Shown: piece after piece, positions 49,244 through 60,017 of the stretch
Position numbering within the stretch: the first letter of the stretch is position 1
Layout of the letters: each line of letters starts with the position of its first letter
Origin: Limnobaculum allomyrinae
GTDB lineage: Bacteria; Pseudomonadota; Gammaproteobacteria; Enterobacterales; Enterobacteriaceae
Assembly: GCF_016649425.1 (NCBI RefSeq)
Contig: NZ_JADRCR010000001.1
Location: forward strand, 1-64,000
Direction of reading: 5' to 3'
DNA: 64,000 bases
Notes under the pieces: model-generated
The model's database searches: none
The model's input: the letters and a program-made list of their open reading frames with translations, nothing else
Told to the model about the DNA's origin: nothing
Translations under genes and position numbers: made by a program

Positions 49244-50542
49244 ATGCTACAAATAATTTCCCTGGTGGTTGTCGCAATTACTATTTATTTACTGATAAAA
49301 CAGTATGAAACGCGGATGGTGCTAATTGGCTCCGGCTTGGTAATGTGTCTGTTAGCACTGACACCAATGGCGGGTCTGGATGCATTCAGTGAACGTATGA
49401 CCTCAGGCAGCCTGATACAGGCAATCTGTGCGAGTATGGGTTTTGCTTACGTGATGAAGTACACCGAGTGTGATACACACCTGGTACGTACACTAACCGG
49501 TATGATGAGCCGTATGGGTTTCTTCCTGATCCCAATGACGGTGGTGGTAACCTATTTTATCAACATTGCTATTCCTTCAGCAGCCGGATGTGCGGCAGCG
49601 GTAGGGGCAACGTTAATCCCATTACTGATCGGTGCTCGTATCCATCCGGCCATTGCCGGAGCTGCGGTACTGAGTGGTACCATCGGTTCTTTCTTAAGTC
49701 CGGGTATGTCGCATAACGCCTTTGTATCTAACCTGTATAACGAAGTTATGGTTGGTACCGAAGGTTTCACCAAGATGGAAGTTATCGATCTGATTAAACA
49801 CCATGCGCCAATCAGCATTGCTGTAGGTGTTATTGGTGCCGTTTCTCTGTCAGTTGTGGCACTGGTTCGTAAAGAGTTCCGCATTGAGTTGGCTGAAGGC
49901 GCAGCACAAGGTGCTGAAGTTAAAGAGAAGCCAAAAGCTAACTACCTGTATGCTACCGCTCCATTTGTTCCATTAGTACTGCTGTTGATTGCCGGTTTAA
50001 CCGACTGGTTTGGCGCGGTTAAAATGACCGTTCCATCAGCGATGGTTATCGGTGCTATCTATGCGTTGGTTATTACTCGTTGTAGCCCAACTGCAATGAC
50101 CAAACAGTTCTTCAGCGGTATGGGAAATGCGTACGGTGACGTTCTGGGTATCATCATTGCAGCCGCAGTGTTTGCTGCAGGTCTGAAAGTATCTGGCTTA
50201 ATCGACAGCTTCATTTTCTTCTTGACTCACCATCCTGAACTGGCTCGCTGGGGCGGTACTATTGGTCCATTCCTGATGGGTATCATTACCGGTTCTGGTG
50301 ATGCTGCGGCATTAGCCTTTAACGAAACCGTTACCCGTCATGCAGCCGATTTGGGATATACCATTCCTGATCTGGGTATGGCGGCCGCTATCGCTGGTGC
50401 ATTAGGCCGTACTATGTCACCAATTGCCGGTGTAACTATTGTTTGTGCTGGTTTAGCAGCAGCAAACCCGGTTGAGCTAATCAAACGTACCGCTCCTGGT
50501 ATGCTTATCGCCGTATGTTTCGTGGCTCTGTTTATGTTGTAA
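49244..50542 (+). CDS. DcuC-family anion transporter
   Basis: 432 residues from the ATG at 49244, with GGTGAG seven bases upstream; an in-frame extension to 49190 is not hydrophobic and is rejected. About 12 helices. IPSAAGCAAAVGATLIPLL, SPGMSHNAFVSN, ITGSGDAAALAFNE and LGRTMSPIAGV match the repeated re-entrant motifs of DcuC-type carriers. DcuC itself exports succinate anaerobically, but family members move other carboxylates. Paired with the hydrolase downstream, it probably imports an acylated carboxylate. Confidence 0.8.
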   Translation: MLQIISLVVVAITIYLLIKQYETRMVLIGSGLVMCLLALTPMAGLDAFSERMTSGSLIQAICASMGFAYVMKYTECDTHLVRTLTGMMSRMGFFLIPMTVVVTYFINIAIPSAAGCAAAVGATLIPLLIGARIHPAIAGAAVLSGTIGSFLSPGMSHNAFVSNLYNEVMVGTEGFTKMEVIDLIKHHAPISIAVGVIGAVSLSVVALVRKEFRIELAEGAAQGAEVKEKPKANYLYATAPFVPLVLLLIAGLTDWFGAVKMTVPSAMVIGAIYALVITRCSPTAMTKQFFSGMGNAYGDVLGIIIAAAVFAAGLKVSGLIDSFIFFLTHHPELARWGGTIGPFLMGIITGSGDAAALAFNETVTRHAADLGYTIPDLGMAAAIAGALGRTMSPIAGVTIVCAGLAAANPVELIKRTAPGMLIAVCFVALFML

Positions 50543-50584
50543 ATCGTTATGCAGTAACTATCAGATAATAAGGAAGGAAGAGTA

Positions 50585-51856
50585 ATGTCGACTATTGATT
50601 TAAACCAATTAGTAACATGGCGTCGTGAACTTCACCGTTTTCCTGAAATCGGTTGGTCCGAATTTACTACTACAGCGCGTTTAATTACTGAATTACGTAA
50701 GATGGGGCTGGAAGTTATCGCTGGTCCAAAGGTAATTAATCGTGAGTTTGTTCGTGGTCGTAAAGCTGACGTAGTAACACGTGGACTGGAGCTGGCCAGA
50801 GAAAGAGGTGTTGACGAAGCACTGTTAGCTGAAATGGATGAATTAACCGGCTGTATGGCAACATTTGACAGTGGTAAACCTGGTCCGACAGTTGCTCTGC
50901 GTTTTGATATTGACTGCGTTAACGTGCAGGAGTGTGCTGCGGGTGAGCACGTTCCTAATAAAGAGGGCTTTTCATCGAAAAGCGCTGGTCTGATGCACGC
51001 ATGTGGCCATGATGGCCACATGTCCATCGGTTTAGGTATTGCCAAATGGTTAGTTGAGAATGGCAGTTCACTGAGCGGTAAAGTGAAACTACTCTTCCAA
51101 CCGGCTGAAGAGGGCGTTCGTGGTGCAAGACCAATGGCGGAAAGCGGTATCGTAGACGATGCTGATTACTTCCTGGGTATGCACCTCGGTTTTATTGCTA
51201 AAACTGGTGAGATCGTCGTTAATCCAAATAGCTTCCTTTGCACTACCAAGTATGACTTCCGTTTCTACGGTGCACCAGCTCATGCCGGTGCAGAGCCTCA
51301 TTTAGGTCGTAATGCGCTGGCAGGTGCCTGTCATGCAGCAACTCAAATGTTAGGTATTTCCCGCCATGGTAAAGGTATGTCCCGTATTAACGTGGGCGTT
51401 ATCCGTGCCGGTGAAGGTCGTAACGTTGTTCCAGCTTATGGTGAGCTTCAGGTTGAAGTACGTGGTGAAGATGAGTCCATTAACACCTACATGGCTGAGC
51501 AGGTAGAGCGTATGGCTGCCGGTGCGGCTCATAGCTTTGACTTACGTTTAGAAAGCGAAGTCATGGGTGAAGCGGTTGATCTGCAAAACGATAAAGAGCT
51601 GGTTGACCTGTTAACCAGCGTTGTGCAGCAAAACCCTGAGCTGACCGTAGTACCAGAGCGTATCTTTGGTGGTAGTGAAGATGCGACCGTACTGGCTAAA
51701 CGCGTTCAGCGTCATGGTGGTAAGTCACTGTACTTTATTGTGGGTGCGGATCTGAAAGCAGGCCATCATCAGGCAGAGTTTGACTTTGACGAGAAACAGC
51801 TGGAAACCGCTGCAAATCTGTTCATTGGCTGCCTGCAAAAACTGATGACTAAATAA
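50585..51856 (+). CDS. M20-family amidohydrolase, AbgA-like
   Basis: 423 residues. WRRELHRFPEIGWSEFTT, MHACGHDGHMSIGLG and FQPAEEGVRGARPM (metal and catalytic residues), then the dimerisation domain with THAGA-like PAHAGAEPH. Closest in pattern to AbgA, one half of p-aminobenzoyl-glutamate hydrolase, but no AbgB partner and no AbgT are present. The enzyme may therefore act alone on another N-acyl amino acid. GGAAGGAAGAG precedes the ATG. Same operon as the DcuC-type gene, 42 bases apart. Confidence 0.8.
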   Translation: MSTIDLNQLVTWRRELHRFPEIGWSEFTTTARLITELRKMGLEVIAGPKVINREFVRGRKADVVTRGLELARERGVDEALLAEMDELTGCMATFDSGKPGPTVALRFDIDCVNVQECAAGEHVPNKEGFSSKSAGLMHACGHDGHMSIGLGIAKWLVENGSSLSGKVKLLFQPAEEGVRGARPMAESGIVDDADYFLGMHLGFIAKTGEIVVNPNSFLCTTKYDFRFYGAPAHAGAEPHLGRNALAGACHAATQMLGISRHGKGMSRINVGVIRAGEGRNVVPAYGELQVEVRGEDESINTYMAEQVERMAAGAAHSFDLRLESEVMGEAVDLQNDKELVDLLTSVVQQNPELTVVPERIFGGSEDATVLAKRVQRHGGKSLYFIVGADLKAGHHQAEFDFDEKQLETAANLFIGCLQKLMTK

Positions 51857-51875
51857 ATATCGCATTGATGTGATT

Positions 51876-51903
51876 AAAAAGCCGCCTTACAGGCGGCTTT
51901 TTT
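51876..51903. terminator. bidirectional terminator at the end of the island
   Basis: AAAAAGCCGCC (51876-51886), short loop, GGCGGCTTTTTT (51892-51903). Lies between the convergent amidohydrolase gene and yciK. Confidence 0.92.
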
Positions 51904-51926
51904 GCATTTAAAGCTTGTGAGCTAAA

Positions 51927-52688
51927 CTATTTTGCTGCACCGGGAATCCGATTCGGTTGAGCATCAAAGCTGACGCCAGATTCATTGCTGCTGTCGTCTC
52001 CCATGACGTACAGGTAGGTTGGCATAATATCAGCGGGGGTTTTCAGCAGGCCGGGATCTTCTTGTGGGAAAGCCGAAGCTCTCATACTGGTACGAGTTCC
52101 TCCCGGATTAATGCAGTTAACCCGCAGTGAAGTCCCCTGATATTCGTCCGCCAGTACCTGCATTAGCCCTTCGGTAGCAAATTTCGATACCGAGTAAGCT
52201 CCCCATCCACGGCGACCTTTACGGCCTACGCCAGAGCTGCTGAAGACCAGTGACGCTTTAGAGGATTTGAGCAATAGCGGTAATAATGCCTGTGTAAGCA
52301 TAAACCCGGCATTGACGTTTACCTGCATAACCTGGTGCCAAAGTTCTGGATCCTGAGTGCTAATCGGGGCGATTTCCCCCAGCAGGCCAGCACTGTGTAA
52401 TAACCCATCCAGATGTTCAATTTTATTGGCTATGTCCTCTGCCAGAGCCTGATAGTCGCTGGTTTTTGCCGTTAGTAAATCAAAAGGAAAAATCAGCACA
52501 GGATGGCTACCCTGAACGGCAATATCTTGCTGCACTTGTTTCAGTTTAGCTTCGCTACGACCAAGTAAGAGTAACTGAGCGCCATAGCGTGCATAGGTTA
52601 GCGCCGCTTCTTTACCAATACCGTCACTGGCTCCGGTTATCATGATAATTTTATTGTTGAGTAAATTGGACGGTGGCTGGTAGTGCAT
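51927..52688 (-). CDS. yciK: YciK, short-chain dehydrogenase
   Basis: 253 residues, classical SDR. TGASDGIGKEAAL binds the cofactor, and YSVSKFATEGL carries the catalytic YxxxK. The conserved start MHYQPPSNLLNNKIIMITG matches E. coli YciK. Substrate unknown. Divergent from sohB. E. coli has btuR beside it; here that position holds the island. Confidence 0.93.
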   Translation of the reverse strand: MHYQPPSNLLNNKIIMITGASDGIGKEAALTYARYGAQLLLLGRSEAKLKQVQQDIAVQGSHPVLIFPFDLLTAKTSDYQALAEDIANKIEHLDGLLHSAGLLGEIAPISTQDPELWHQVMQVNVNAGFMLTQALLPLLLKSSKASLVFSSSGVGRKGRRGWGAYSVSKFATEGLMQVLADEYQGTSLRVNCINPGGTRTSMRASAFPQEDPGLLKTPADIMPTYLYVMGDDSSNESGVSFDAQPNRIPGAAK

Positions 52689-52865
52689 AGTCTCTCCTTA
52701 CGGTATATTTGTCGGCATCACGAACTAAGTGACACGGTATAGCGAATATAGAATTGTAGCGTTTAAACAAACTTTTGCATGAGTAGTAAAAGTAAATAGC
52801 TATACTTAATGAGTTATTGTTCATCATGTTAGTTCATTGCGAGTTTGGTTCAACTATATAGGAAT

Positions 52866-53918
52866 ATGTCTGTGGAGTGGATTTCTCAGTACGGTCTTTT
52901 TTTGGCAAAAATTGTGACTTTTGTGGTGGTGGTAGCAGCGGCGGCATTAGTTGTTGTGAGCATAACTCAACGTAAGTCCGGGCGTCGCGGAGAGTTAACG
53001 CTGGTTGATTTAGGCGAACAGTATCGCAATATGCAGGAAGATATGCAGTTTGCTCGTTTGCAACCGGTGGAACAGAAGTTGTGGCATAAGGAACAAAAGA
53101 AAAAGGATAAAGCTGAGGCCAAAAAAGCGAAGCTGGCGGCCAAAAATGGTGAAAAGGAAACGCTGAAGCCATGCCTGTATGTGTTGTCGTTTAAAGGTAG
53201 TATTGATGCCCATGAAGTTGAGTCTTTAAGAGAAGAGGTGTCTGCGATTCTGGCGGTAGCTAAGCCGGGTGATGAAGTGCTGTTGAAGCTGGAAAGTCCT
53301 GGTGGAATGGTACACGGTTATGGTTTGGCCGCATCACAGTTGGATCGTTTACGTAAAGCCGGTATTCGACTGACGGCGGCGGTGGACAAGGTTGCTGCCA
53401 GCGGTGGCTATATGATGGCCTGTGTGGCTGACCATATTGTTGCTGCGCCTTTTGCGGTAATTGGTTCTATTGGTGTTGTTGCGCAGTTGCCAAACTTCCA
53501 TCGTTTACTGAAGAAGAATGATATTGATGTGGAGCTACATACTGCCGGGGAATTTAAACGCACTCTGACGTTATTTGGTGAAAATACCGAACAGGGACGT
53601 GAAAAATTCCGCGAAGAGTTGAATGAAACACATCAACTGTTTAAAGACTTTGTGCGTGAACAACGTCCATCGTTGGATATCGATCAGGTTGCCACGGGAG
53701 AGCACTGGTTTGGTATTCAGGCAAAAGAGAAGGGTTTAATCGACGATATTGGCACCAGTGATGACTTGGTTATTGCTCAAATGAAAGATCGCGATGTGAT
53801 TGGTGTTACCTATGCTCAACGTAAAAAGTTGATAGATCGTCTGACGGGTAGTGTTGCTGAAGGTGCTGACCGCTTGTTGTTAAGATGGTGGCAGCGGGGA
53901 CAGAAGCCGTTAGTGTAG
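52866..53918 (+). CDS. sohB: inner-membrane peptidase SohB
   Basis: 350 residues from the ATG at 52866; an in-frame TTG at 52845 would add seven unlikely residues. One N-terminal membrane helix (about 8-30, GLFLAKIVTFVVVVAAAALV), a charged coiled stretch (KKKDKAEAKKAKLAAK), then the S49 protease domain with Ser179 in KVAASGGYM and the lysine base at 231 in GEFKRTLT. A periplasmic-facing serine protease, multicopy suppressor of a degP mutant in E. coli. Confidence 0.94.
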   Translation: MSVEWISQYGLFLAKIVTFVVVVAAAALVVVSITQRKSGRRGELTLVDLGEQYRNMQEDMQFARLQPVEQKLWHKEQKKKDKAEAKKAKLAAKNGEKETLKPCLYVLSFKGSIDAHEVESLREEVSAILAVAKPGDEVLLKLESPGGMVHGYGLAASQLDRLRKAGIRLTAAVDKVAASGGYMMACVADHIVAAPFAVIGSIGVVAQLPNFHRLLKKNDIDVELHTAGEFKRTLTLFGENTEQGREKFREELNETHQLFKDFVREQRPSLDIDQVATGEHWFGIQAKEKGLIDDIGTSDDLVIAQMKDRDVIGVTYAQRKKLIDRLTGSVAEGADRLLLRWWQRGQKPLV

Positions 53919-53949
53919 TTGTTATTTTTCAGTGTATTAATTGGATTTT

Positions 53950-54043
53950 GAGGATATTCCGGCCGTAATGACATTGTGCTCATATCATTATGGTGCTCGG
54001 CCGGAAGACGATTTGTACTTAGCTTCGGGGTGTGTTGAGCCTA
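53950..54043 (-). repeat. dispersed CCGGCC-palindrome repeat, copy 4
   Basis: Inverted orientation. GAGGATATTCCGGCCGTAAT, stem to GTGCTCGGCCGGAAGACG, then GTACTTAGC and TGTTGAGCCTAA. Boxes and order agree with the other copies. Between sohB and the VOC gene. Confidence 0.85.
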
Positions 54044-54055
54044 AATTCTCCAGGG

Positions 54056-54144
54056 GCAGCTAACGCTGCTACAACTCCAACGGACAACGCTTGCGTTGCC
54101 CCGAAGGGCAGGCGCTAGCCTGTATAGACATTAGCGAAGGCTAA
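54056..54144. repeat. hairpin array next to repeat copy 4
   Basis: GCAGC-TAAC-GCTGC (54056-54069), CAACG-CTTG-CGTTG (54085-54098), GCCC-CGAA-GGGC (54098-54109), AGGC-GCTA-GCCT (54110-54121), TTAGC-GAAG-GCTAA (54131-54144). Stems are 4-5 bp with four-base loops throughout. No gene. Confidence 0.8.
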
Positions 54145-54228
54145 TTTTGAAAGACGTTAAGGACGTTTGCCGCCACAACCGTTATAAACCAACTACACTG
54201 AACAGACTGGATTCGTGGAGGTGGTGTT

Positions 54229-54633
54229 ATGACTCAGCAAATTTATATCAATTTAGCCGTTCAGGATTTGCCTCGTTCCGTTCAATTCTTTACTCAGTTA
54301 GGGTTTAGTTTTAATCCTCAATTTACTGATGAGAATGCGACCTGCATGATTGTCAGTGATTCTATTTATGTGATGTTACTGACACAGGCGCGTTTTAGTG
54401 ATTTTGCTCCTAAAGCTATTTGTAATAGTCATGAAGCTAATGAAGTGCTGATTTGTCTCTCTTGTGAGAGTCGGGAAGCGGTAGATAGTCAGGTTGCAAA
54501 GGCGATTAGCGCAGGTGGAAGTACCTATCGCCAGCCCAAGGATCATGGATTTATGTATGGGCATAGTTTTATCGATCCGGACGGGCATGTTTGGGAATTA
54601 GTGTATATGGATATGTCACAGATGCCAGGTTAA
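54229..54633 (+). CDS. VOC-superfamily (glyoxalase-like) protein
   Basis: 134 residues. INLAVQDLPRSVQFFTQLGF and DPDGHVWELVYMD are the two ends of a vicinal-oxygen-chelate fold; His and Glu of the second motif are the usual metal ligands. Similar to the uncharacterised extradiol-dioxygenase-like group. GGAGGTGG precedes the ATG. Function unknown. No counterpart here in E. coli. Confidence 0.8.
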   Translation: MTQQIYINLAVQDLPRSVQFFTQLGFSFNPQFTDENATCMIVSDSIYVMLLTQARFSDFAPKAICNSHEANEVLICLSCESREAVDSQVAKAISAGGSTYRQPKDHGFMYGHSFIDPDGHVWELVYMDMSQMPG

Positions 54634-54673
54634 CCAGCAACCCATTTGCTGAGTTGCTGGTAAAAGAACAGGA

Positions 54674-54925
54674 TTAATCTTGCAGATGGTATTTGTTGGA
54701 TAACACATGTGCCAGATGTTTAAACATATTAAAAACGGCAGTGGTTTTAGGGGTAGGTAGTCCATCGTCATCCAGGAAAAACTCTCCCCGAAAAACCAGT
54801 ACATCGCCTTTTTGTTCTACATCTGTGGCTTCCATTCCGTGAAGAAAATCCTCATGGTTGCGAATAATATCATTCGCTTCAGTCAGTAATGCCTGACGGG
54901 AAATAGGTGATGTTTGGTTAAGCAT
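54674..54925 (-). CDS. yciN: YciN protein
   Basis: 83 residues, same length as E. coli YciN, with [20 protein letters not shown] and [13 protein letters not shown] conserved. The ATG at 54925 is chosen because GGAGG sits five bases upstream and overlaps an alternative ATG at 54937. Function unknown; divergent from topA as in E. coli. Confidence 0.92.
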   Translation of the reverse strand: MLNQTSPISRQALLTEANDIIRNHEDFLHGMEATDVEQKGDVLVFRGEFFLDDDGLPTPKTTAVFNMFKHLAHVLSNKYHLQD

Positions 54926-55303
54926 AAATACCTCCATTCAATTTTTACGGATGGGCTATTTTAGACACCCGAGCTTGTCAGGGCAACGTGTTAAATGGGT
55001 TGCGGTAGCGTATTTTTTCTGGTTTGACAGGATGGGCTATTACCGATAAAAACGGTATCAATATGCTAATTTTGTTGCGTAGCGCTTTTTATCAGGTACA
55101 GTTATGGGCTTTCAACGGCAGAGTCAGCATGATGTTTGGTGATGTTAACTGATTGTAAGTAATATCAATATCACCCGAAATTTAGCGTTGCAGGTTGAGA
55201 TCCTGTATTTTCGCTACAATATAGAAGCCATGCTTTCTCATCATTTTGCTGAAATTGAAATGTTGAGTTTCATTTAGAAGGACTAATTTAGGTAAACAAT
55301 ATT
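54926..55303. other. divergent promoter region yciN/topA
   Basis: 378 bases with no gene. topA usually has several promoters sensitive to supercoiling; I could not assign them individually. Confidence 0.5.
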
Positions 55304-57892
55304 ATGGGTAAAGCGCTCGTCATTGTGGAGTCCCCGGCTAAGGCCAAAACGATTAATAAATATTTAGGAAATGACTACGTGGTTAAGTCCAGCGTCGGTC
55401 ATATCCGGGATTTGCCAACGAGTGGTTCGGTAACTAAAAGCAGCCCTGCAACAAAAGGCACCAAAGTAAAAAAGGATGCTAAACAGGCGTTGGTTAACCG
55501 AATGGGAATCGATCCCTATCATGACTGGGCAGCACATTATGAAATTTTGCCTGGTAAAGAAAAAGTCGTTGCTGAACTGAAAGCGTTAGCTGAAAAAGCC
55601 GATACCATCTATCTCGCAACCGACCTTGACCGCGAAGGGGAAGCTATAGCGTGGCACCTGCGGGAAGTGATTGGTGGTGACGATAATCGCTATCGTCGGG
55701 TTGTGTTTAACGAGATTACCAAGAATGCGATTCGTCAGGCGTTTGAAGAGCCGGGCGAACTGAATATCGATCGGGTTAATGCCCAACAGGCGCGTCGTTT
55801 TATGGATCGCGTCGTAGGGTATATGGTCTCTCCGTTATTATGGAAAAAGATTGCCCGCGGTTTATCAGCTGGTCGGGTACAGTCAGTTGCTGTGCGTCTG
55901 GTGGTGGAACGTGAACGTGAAATCAAAGCCTTTGTTCCCGAAGAGTATTGGGAACTGCATGCTGATTTAAGTCATGGTAAAGATGTTCCTCTGCAAATGC
56001 AGGTGACTCATTTTAATGATAAAGCGTTCAAGCCGGTTACGCGTGATGAAACCCACGCAGCGGTAGCACTGCTGGAAAAAGCGCACTACGAAGTGTTGGA
56101 GCGCGAAGACAAACCAACCAGCAGTAAACCCAGTGCACCATTTATTACCTCTACGCTGCAACAGGCTGCCAGTACTCGCCTGGGCTTTGGGGTGAAGAAA
56201 ACGATGATGATGGCTCAGCGTTTGTATGAAGCTGGTCATATCACTTATATGCGTACTGACTCAACCAACCTGAGTCAGGATGCGTTGGTAATGGTTCGTG
56301 GCTATATTACCGACAATTTTGGTGATAAATATTTGCCTGAACAGCCAAATCAGTACAGTAGTAAAGAGAATTCACAGGAAGCGCACGAAGCGATTCGACC
56401 TTCTGATGTGAATGTTCAGGCTGAACAATTAAAAGATATGGAATCAGATGCACAGCGTCTGTACCAATTGATTTGGCGTCAGTTTGTCTCTTGTCAGATG
56501 ACTCCGGCAAAATATGACTCTACTACGTTAACGGTCAAAGCTGGTGACTTCCTGCTGAAAGCCAAAGGGCGTACGCTGCGTTTTGATGGCTGGACTAAAG
56601 TGCTGCCTGCATTACGTAAAAACGATGAGGATAAAACCTTACCGGTAATCGCAGTAGGTACTGCACTGAAGTTGGAACAGTTACTGCCGGGACAACATTT
56701 TACTAAACCACCGGCGCGCTTCAGCGAAGCCTCATTGGTTAAAGAGCTGGAAAAACGCGGTATTGGTCGCCCATCTACCTATGCGTCGATTATCTCGACT
56801 ATTCAGGACAGGGGCTATGTCCATACGGAAAACCGTCGTTTCTATGCGGAAAAAATGGGTGAAATCGTTACCGATCGTCTTGAAGAGAACTTCCGTGATT
56901 TAATGGATTACGATTTTACCGCTCGTATGGAAAACGACCTGGACAGCGTGGCAACTAACAAAGCGTCCTGGAAAACGGTACTGAACAATTTCTTCAGCGA
57001 GTTTAATAACCAACTGGAGAAAGCCGAACAGGAGCCTGAAGAAGGCGGTATGCGCCCAAATCAGGTAGTGCTGACCTCTATCGATTGCCCAACCTGTAGT
57101 CGTAAAATGGGTATCCGTACCGCCAGTACCGGTGTGTTCTTGGGTTGTTCTGGTTATGCATTACCGCCGAAAGAGCGCTGTAAGCAGACTATTAACCTGA
57201 TCCCTGAATCTGAAGTGCTGAACGTGCTTGAAGGGGATGATGCAGAAACTAACGCATTGCGTGCCCGTCATCGTTGTAAAAAATGTGGCACGGCAATGGA
57301 CAGCTACTTGATCGATAATCAGCGTAAACTTCACGTTTGTGGTAATAACCCGGAATGTGATGGTTATGAGATTGAAGAGGGTGAGTTCCGCATTAAAGGT
57401 TACGACGGCCCAGTAATTGAATGTGAGAAATGTGGCTCCGAAATGCATCTGAAAGTAGGGCGTTTTGGTAAATACATGGGCTGTACCAATGCGGATTGTA
57501 AAAATACCCGTAAAATTTTACGCAACGGCGATATTGCACCGCCGAAAGAAGATCCGGTTCCATTACCGGAACTGCCTTGCGAAAAGTCAGATGCTTATTT
57601 TGTATTGCGTGACGGTGCAGCAGGTGTATTCCTGGCGGCCAACACCTTCCCGAAATCTCGTGAAACACGAGCACCAACGGTAGAAGAACTGCGTCGCTTT
57701 AAAGATCGTTTACCAGAGAAGCTAAGCTATCTGGCTGATGCACCGGTTGCCGATCCTGAAGGTAACAAAGCAATTGTTCGCTTTAGTCGTAAAACTAAAC
57801 AACAATATGTGGCATCTGAAAAGAACGGCAAAGCCACCGGTTGGTCAGCGTTTTATACCGATGGCAAGTGGGCTGAAGCACCGAAAAAGTAA
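55304..57892 (+). CDS. topA: DNA topoisomerase I
   Basis: 862 residues (E. coli 865). TOPRIM domain at the start ([20 protein letters not shown], with the TDLDREGEA acidic motif). The active-site tyrosine of [12 protein letters not shown] is residue 315. Three C-terminal zinc ribbons are visible from about 595 on: CPTC...C...C, CKKCG...CGNNPEC and CEKCG...CTNADC. Relaxes negative supercoils behind RNA polymerase. Confidence 0.97.
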   Translation: MGKALVIVESPAKAKTINKYLGNDYVVKSSVGHIRDLPTSGSVTKSSPATKGTKVKKDAKQALVNRMGIDPYHDWAAHYEILPGKEKVVAELKALAEKADTIYLATDLDREGEAIAWHLREVIGGDDNRYRRVVFNEITKNAIRQAFEEPGELNIDRVNAQQARRFMDRVVGYMVSPLLWKKIARGLSAGRVQSVAVRLVVEREREIKAFVPEEYWELHADLSHGKDVPLQMQVTHFNDKAFKPVTRDETHAAVALLEKAHYEVLEREDKPTSSKPSAPFITSTLQQAASTRLGFGVKKTMMMAQRLYEAGHITYMRTDSTNLSQDALVMVRGYITDNFGDKYLPEQPNQYSSKENSQEAHEAIRPSDVNVQAEQLKDMESDAQRLYQLIWRQFVSCQMTPAKYDSTTLTVKAGDFLLKAKGRTLRFDGWTKVLPALRKNDEDKTLPVIAVGTALKLEQLLPGQHFTKPPARFSEASLVKELEKRGIGRPSTYASIISTIQDRGYVHTENRRFYAEKMGEIVTDRLEENFRDLMDYDFTARMENDLDSVATNKASWKTVLNNFFSEFNNQLEKAEQEPEEGGMRPNQVVLTSIDCPTCSRKMGIRTASTGVFLGCSGYALPPKERCKQTINLIPESEVLNVLEGDDAETNALRARHRCKKCGTAMDSYLIDNQRKLHVCGNNPECDGYEIEEGEFRIKGYDGPVIECEKCGSEMHLKVGRFGKYMGCTNADCKNTRKILRNGDIAPPKEDPVPLPELPCEKSDAYFVLRDGAAGVFLAANTFPKSRETRAPTVEELRRFKDRLPEKLSYLADAPVADPEGNKAIVRFSRKTKQQYVASEKNGKATGWSAFYTDGKWAEAPKK

Positions 57893-57930
57893 TGAAAGTT
57901 GCTGATTAAGTAGAATATTACTTGATATAT

Positions 57931-57966
57931 AACGCCCTGTGTGTCATTTAACAGCAGGGCGTTTTT
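57931..57966 (+). terminator. topA terminator
   Basis: AACGCCCTG (57931-57939) pairs with CAGGGCGTT (57954-57962), followed by TTT and C. Confidence 0.85.
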
Positions 57967-58129
57967 CTTTTTATCTAATGACAGGTAAAACAGAGCAGAT
58001 TTTCTGCGAGTGCCTTTAGTATCCGGATAAACCTTCAGTGGTGCGATGAGAGGGATGTTTTCACTGACTGGACAATGGAATATAACTTTTTATTTTCAGT
58101 ATTGAGATACTTGCTAAGTGGTGGTGTAA

Positions 58130-59107
<978 letters not shown>

Positions 59108-59127
59108 TCTCAGGTAGACAGAACGAT

Positions 59128-59151
59128 AAAGCCCGCCAAATGGCGGGCTTT
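59128..59151. terminator. bidirectional terminator between cysB and ribA
   Basis: AAAGCCCGCC (59128-59137) pairs with GGCGGGCTTT (59142-59151). Confidence 0.88.
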
Positions 59152-59176
59152 ATATTTGTTTTTACTGCGGCGTAAA

Positions 59177-59767
59177 TTATTTAGACAGTAGATGCCCCAT
59201 TTTGGCGGCTTTAGTATCCAAATATTTTTCATTCTTAGGATTGCGCCCAACCTGTAGCGGTACTCGCTCAACGATATTAATACCGGCGTCGGACAGGATC
59301 TCAACTTTCTTTGGATTATTGGTTAGCAGGCGTACAGAACCAACATTCAGCAATTTGAACATATCAGCACACAGAGTAAAGTCGCGCTCGTCGGCGGCAA
59401 AGCCTAACTGATGGTTAGCTTCAACCGTGTCGGCACCTTTATCCTGAAGGGCGTAAGCGCGAATTTTATTTAATAGCCCAATATTACGACCTTCTTGACG
59501 GTGATAGAGCAGAATACCGCGACCTTCTTCAGCGATATGCTGTAATGCAGCCTCCAGTTGGAAACCACAATCACAGCGTAAGCTAAATAATGCATCGCCA
59601 GTCAAACATTCTGAATGAACCCGGGCTAAAACAGGTTTTGGATCGCTGATGTCACCAAATACCAGTGCTACATGGTCATGCCCTGTGGCAAGCTCTTCAA
59701 AACCGACCATTAGAAAATCGCCCCATGGTGTCGGTAGTTTGGCTTCTGCCACTCTTTTTAGCTGCAT
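59177..59767 (-). CDS. ribA: GTP cyclohydrolase II
   Basis: 196 residues from the ATG at 59767 ([16 protein letters not shown]), identical in length to E. coli; GGAG lies just upstream. Zinc cysteines in [16 protein letters not shown], the catalytic [10 protein letters not shown] and the NPKKVE loop are intact. First step of riboflavin synthesis, GTP to the diaminopyrimidine. Confidence 0.97.
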   Translation of the reverse strand: MQLKRVAEAKLPTPWGDFLMVGFEELATGHDHVALVFGDISDPKPVLARVHSECLTGDALFSLRCDCGFQLEAALQHIAEEGRGILLYHRQEGRNIGLLNKIRAYALQDKGADTVEANHQLGFAADERDFTLCADMFKLLNVGSVRLLTNNPKKVEILSDAGINIVERVPLQVGRNPKNEKYLDTKAAKMGHLLSK

Positions 59768-60017
59768 GATACTCTCCAATAACCTATTGCTACGTTATGA
59801 ATCCTGTTATTTCGCGAAGACTCGGCGAAAATAAACAGTAATTCTAATGCTTATGACTTTATCAGTCGGATAAAGCGTATCAGTATAATCTAATCAAATG
59901 AATTTTGTTGCTGAATAGTTAAGAAAAAATCAGCCGGCTAAGGGCGGTATTTTTACTCTTTTAGCCATTTTTGTGGGATTATAGACCGCTGTTATTATAT
60001 CAGAACTGAGACGTAAT

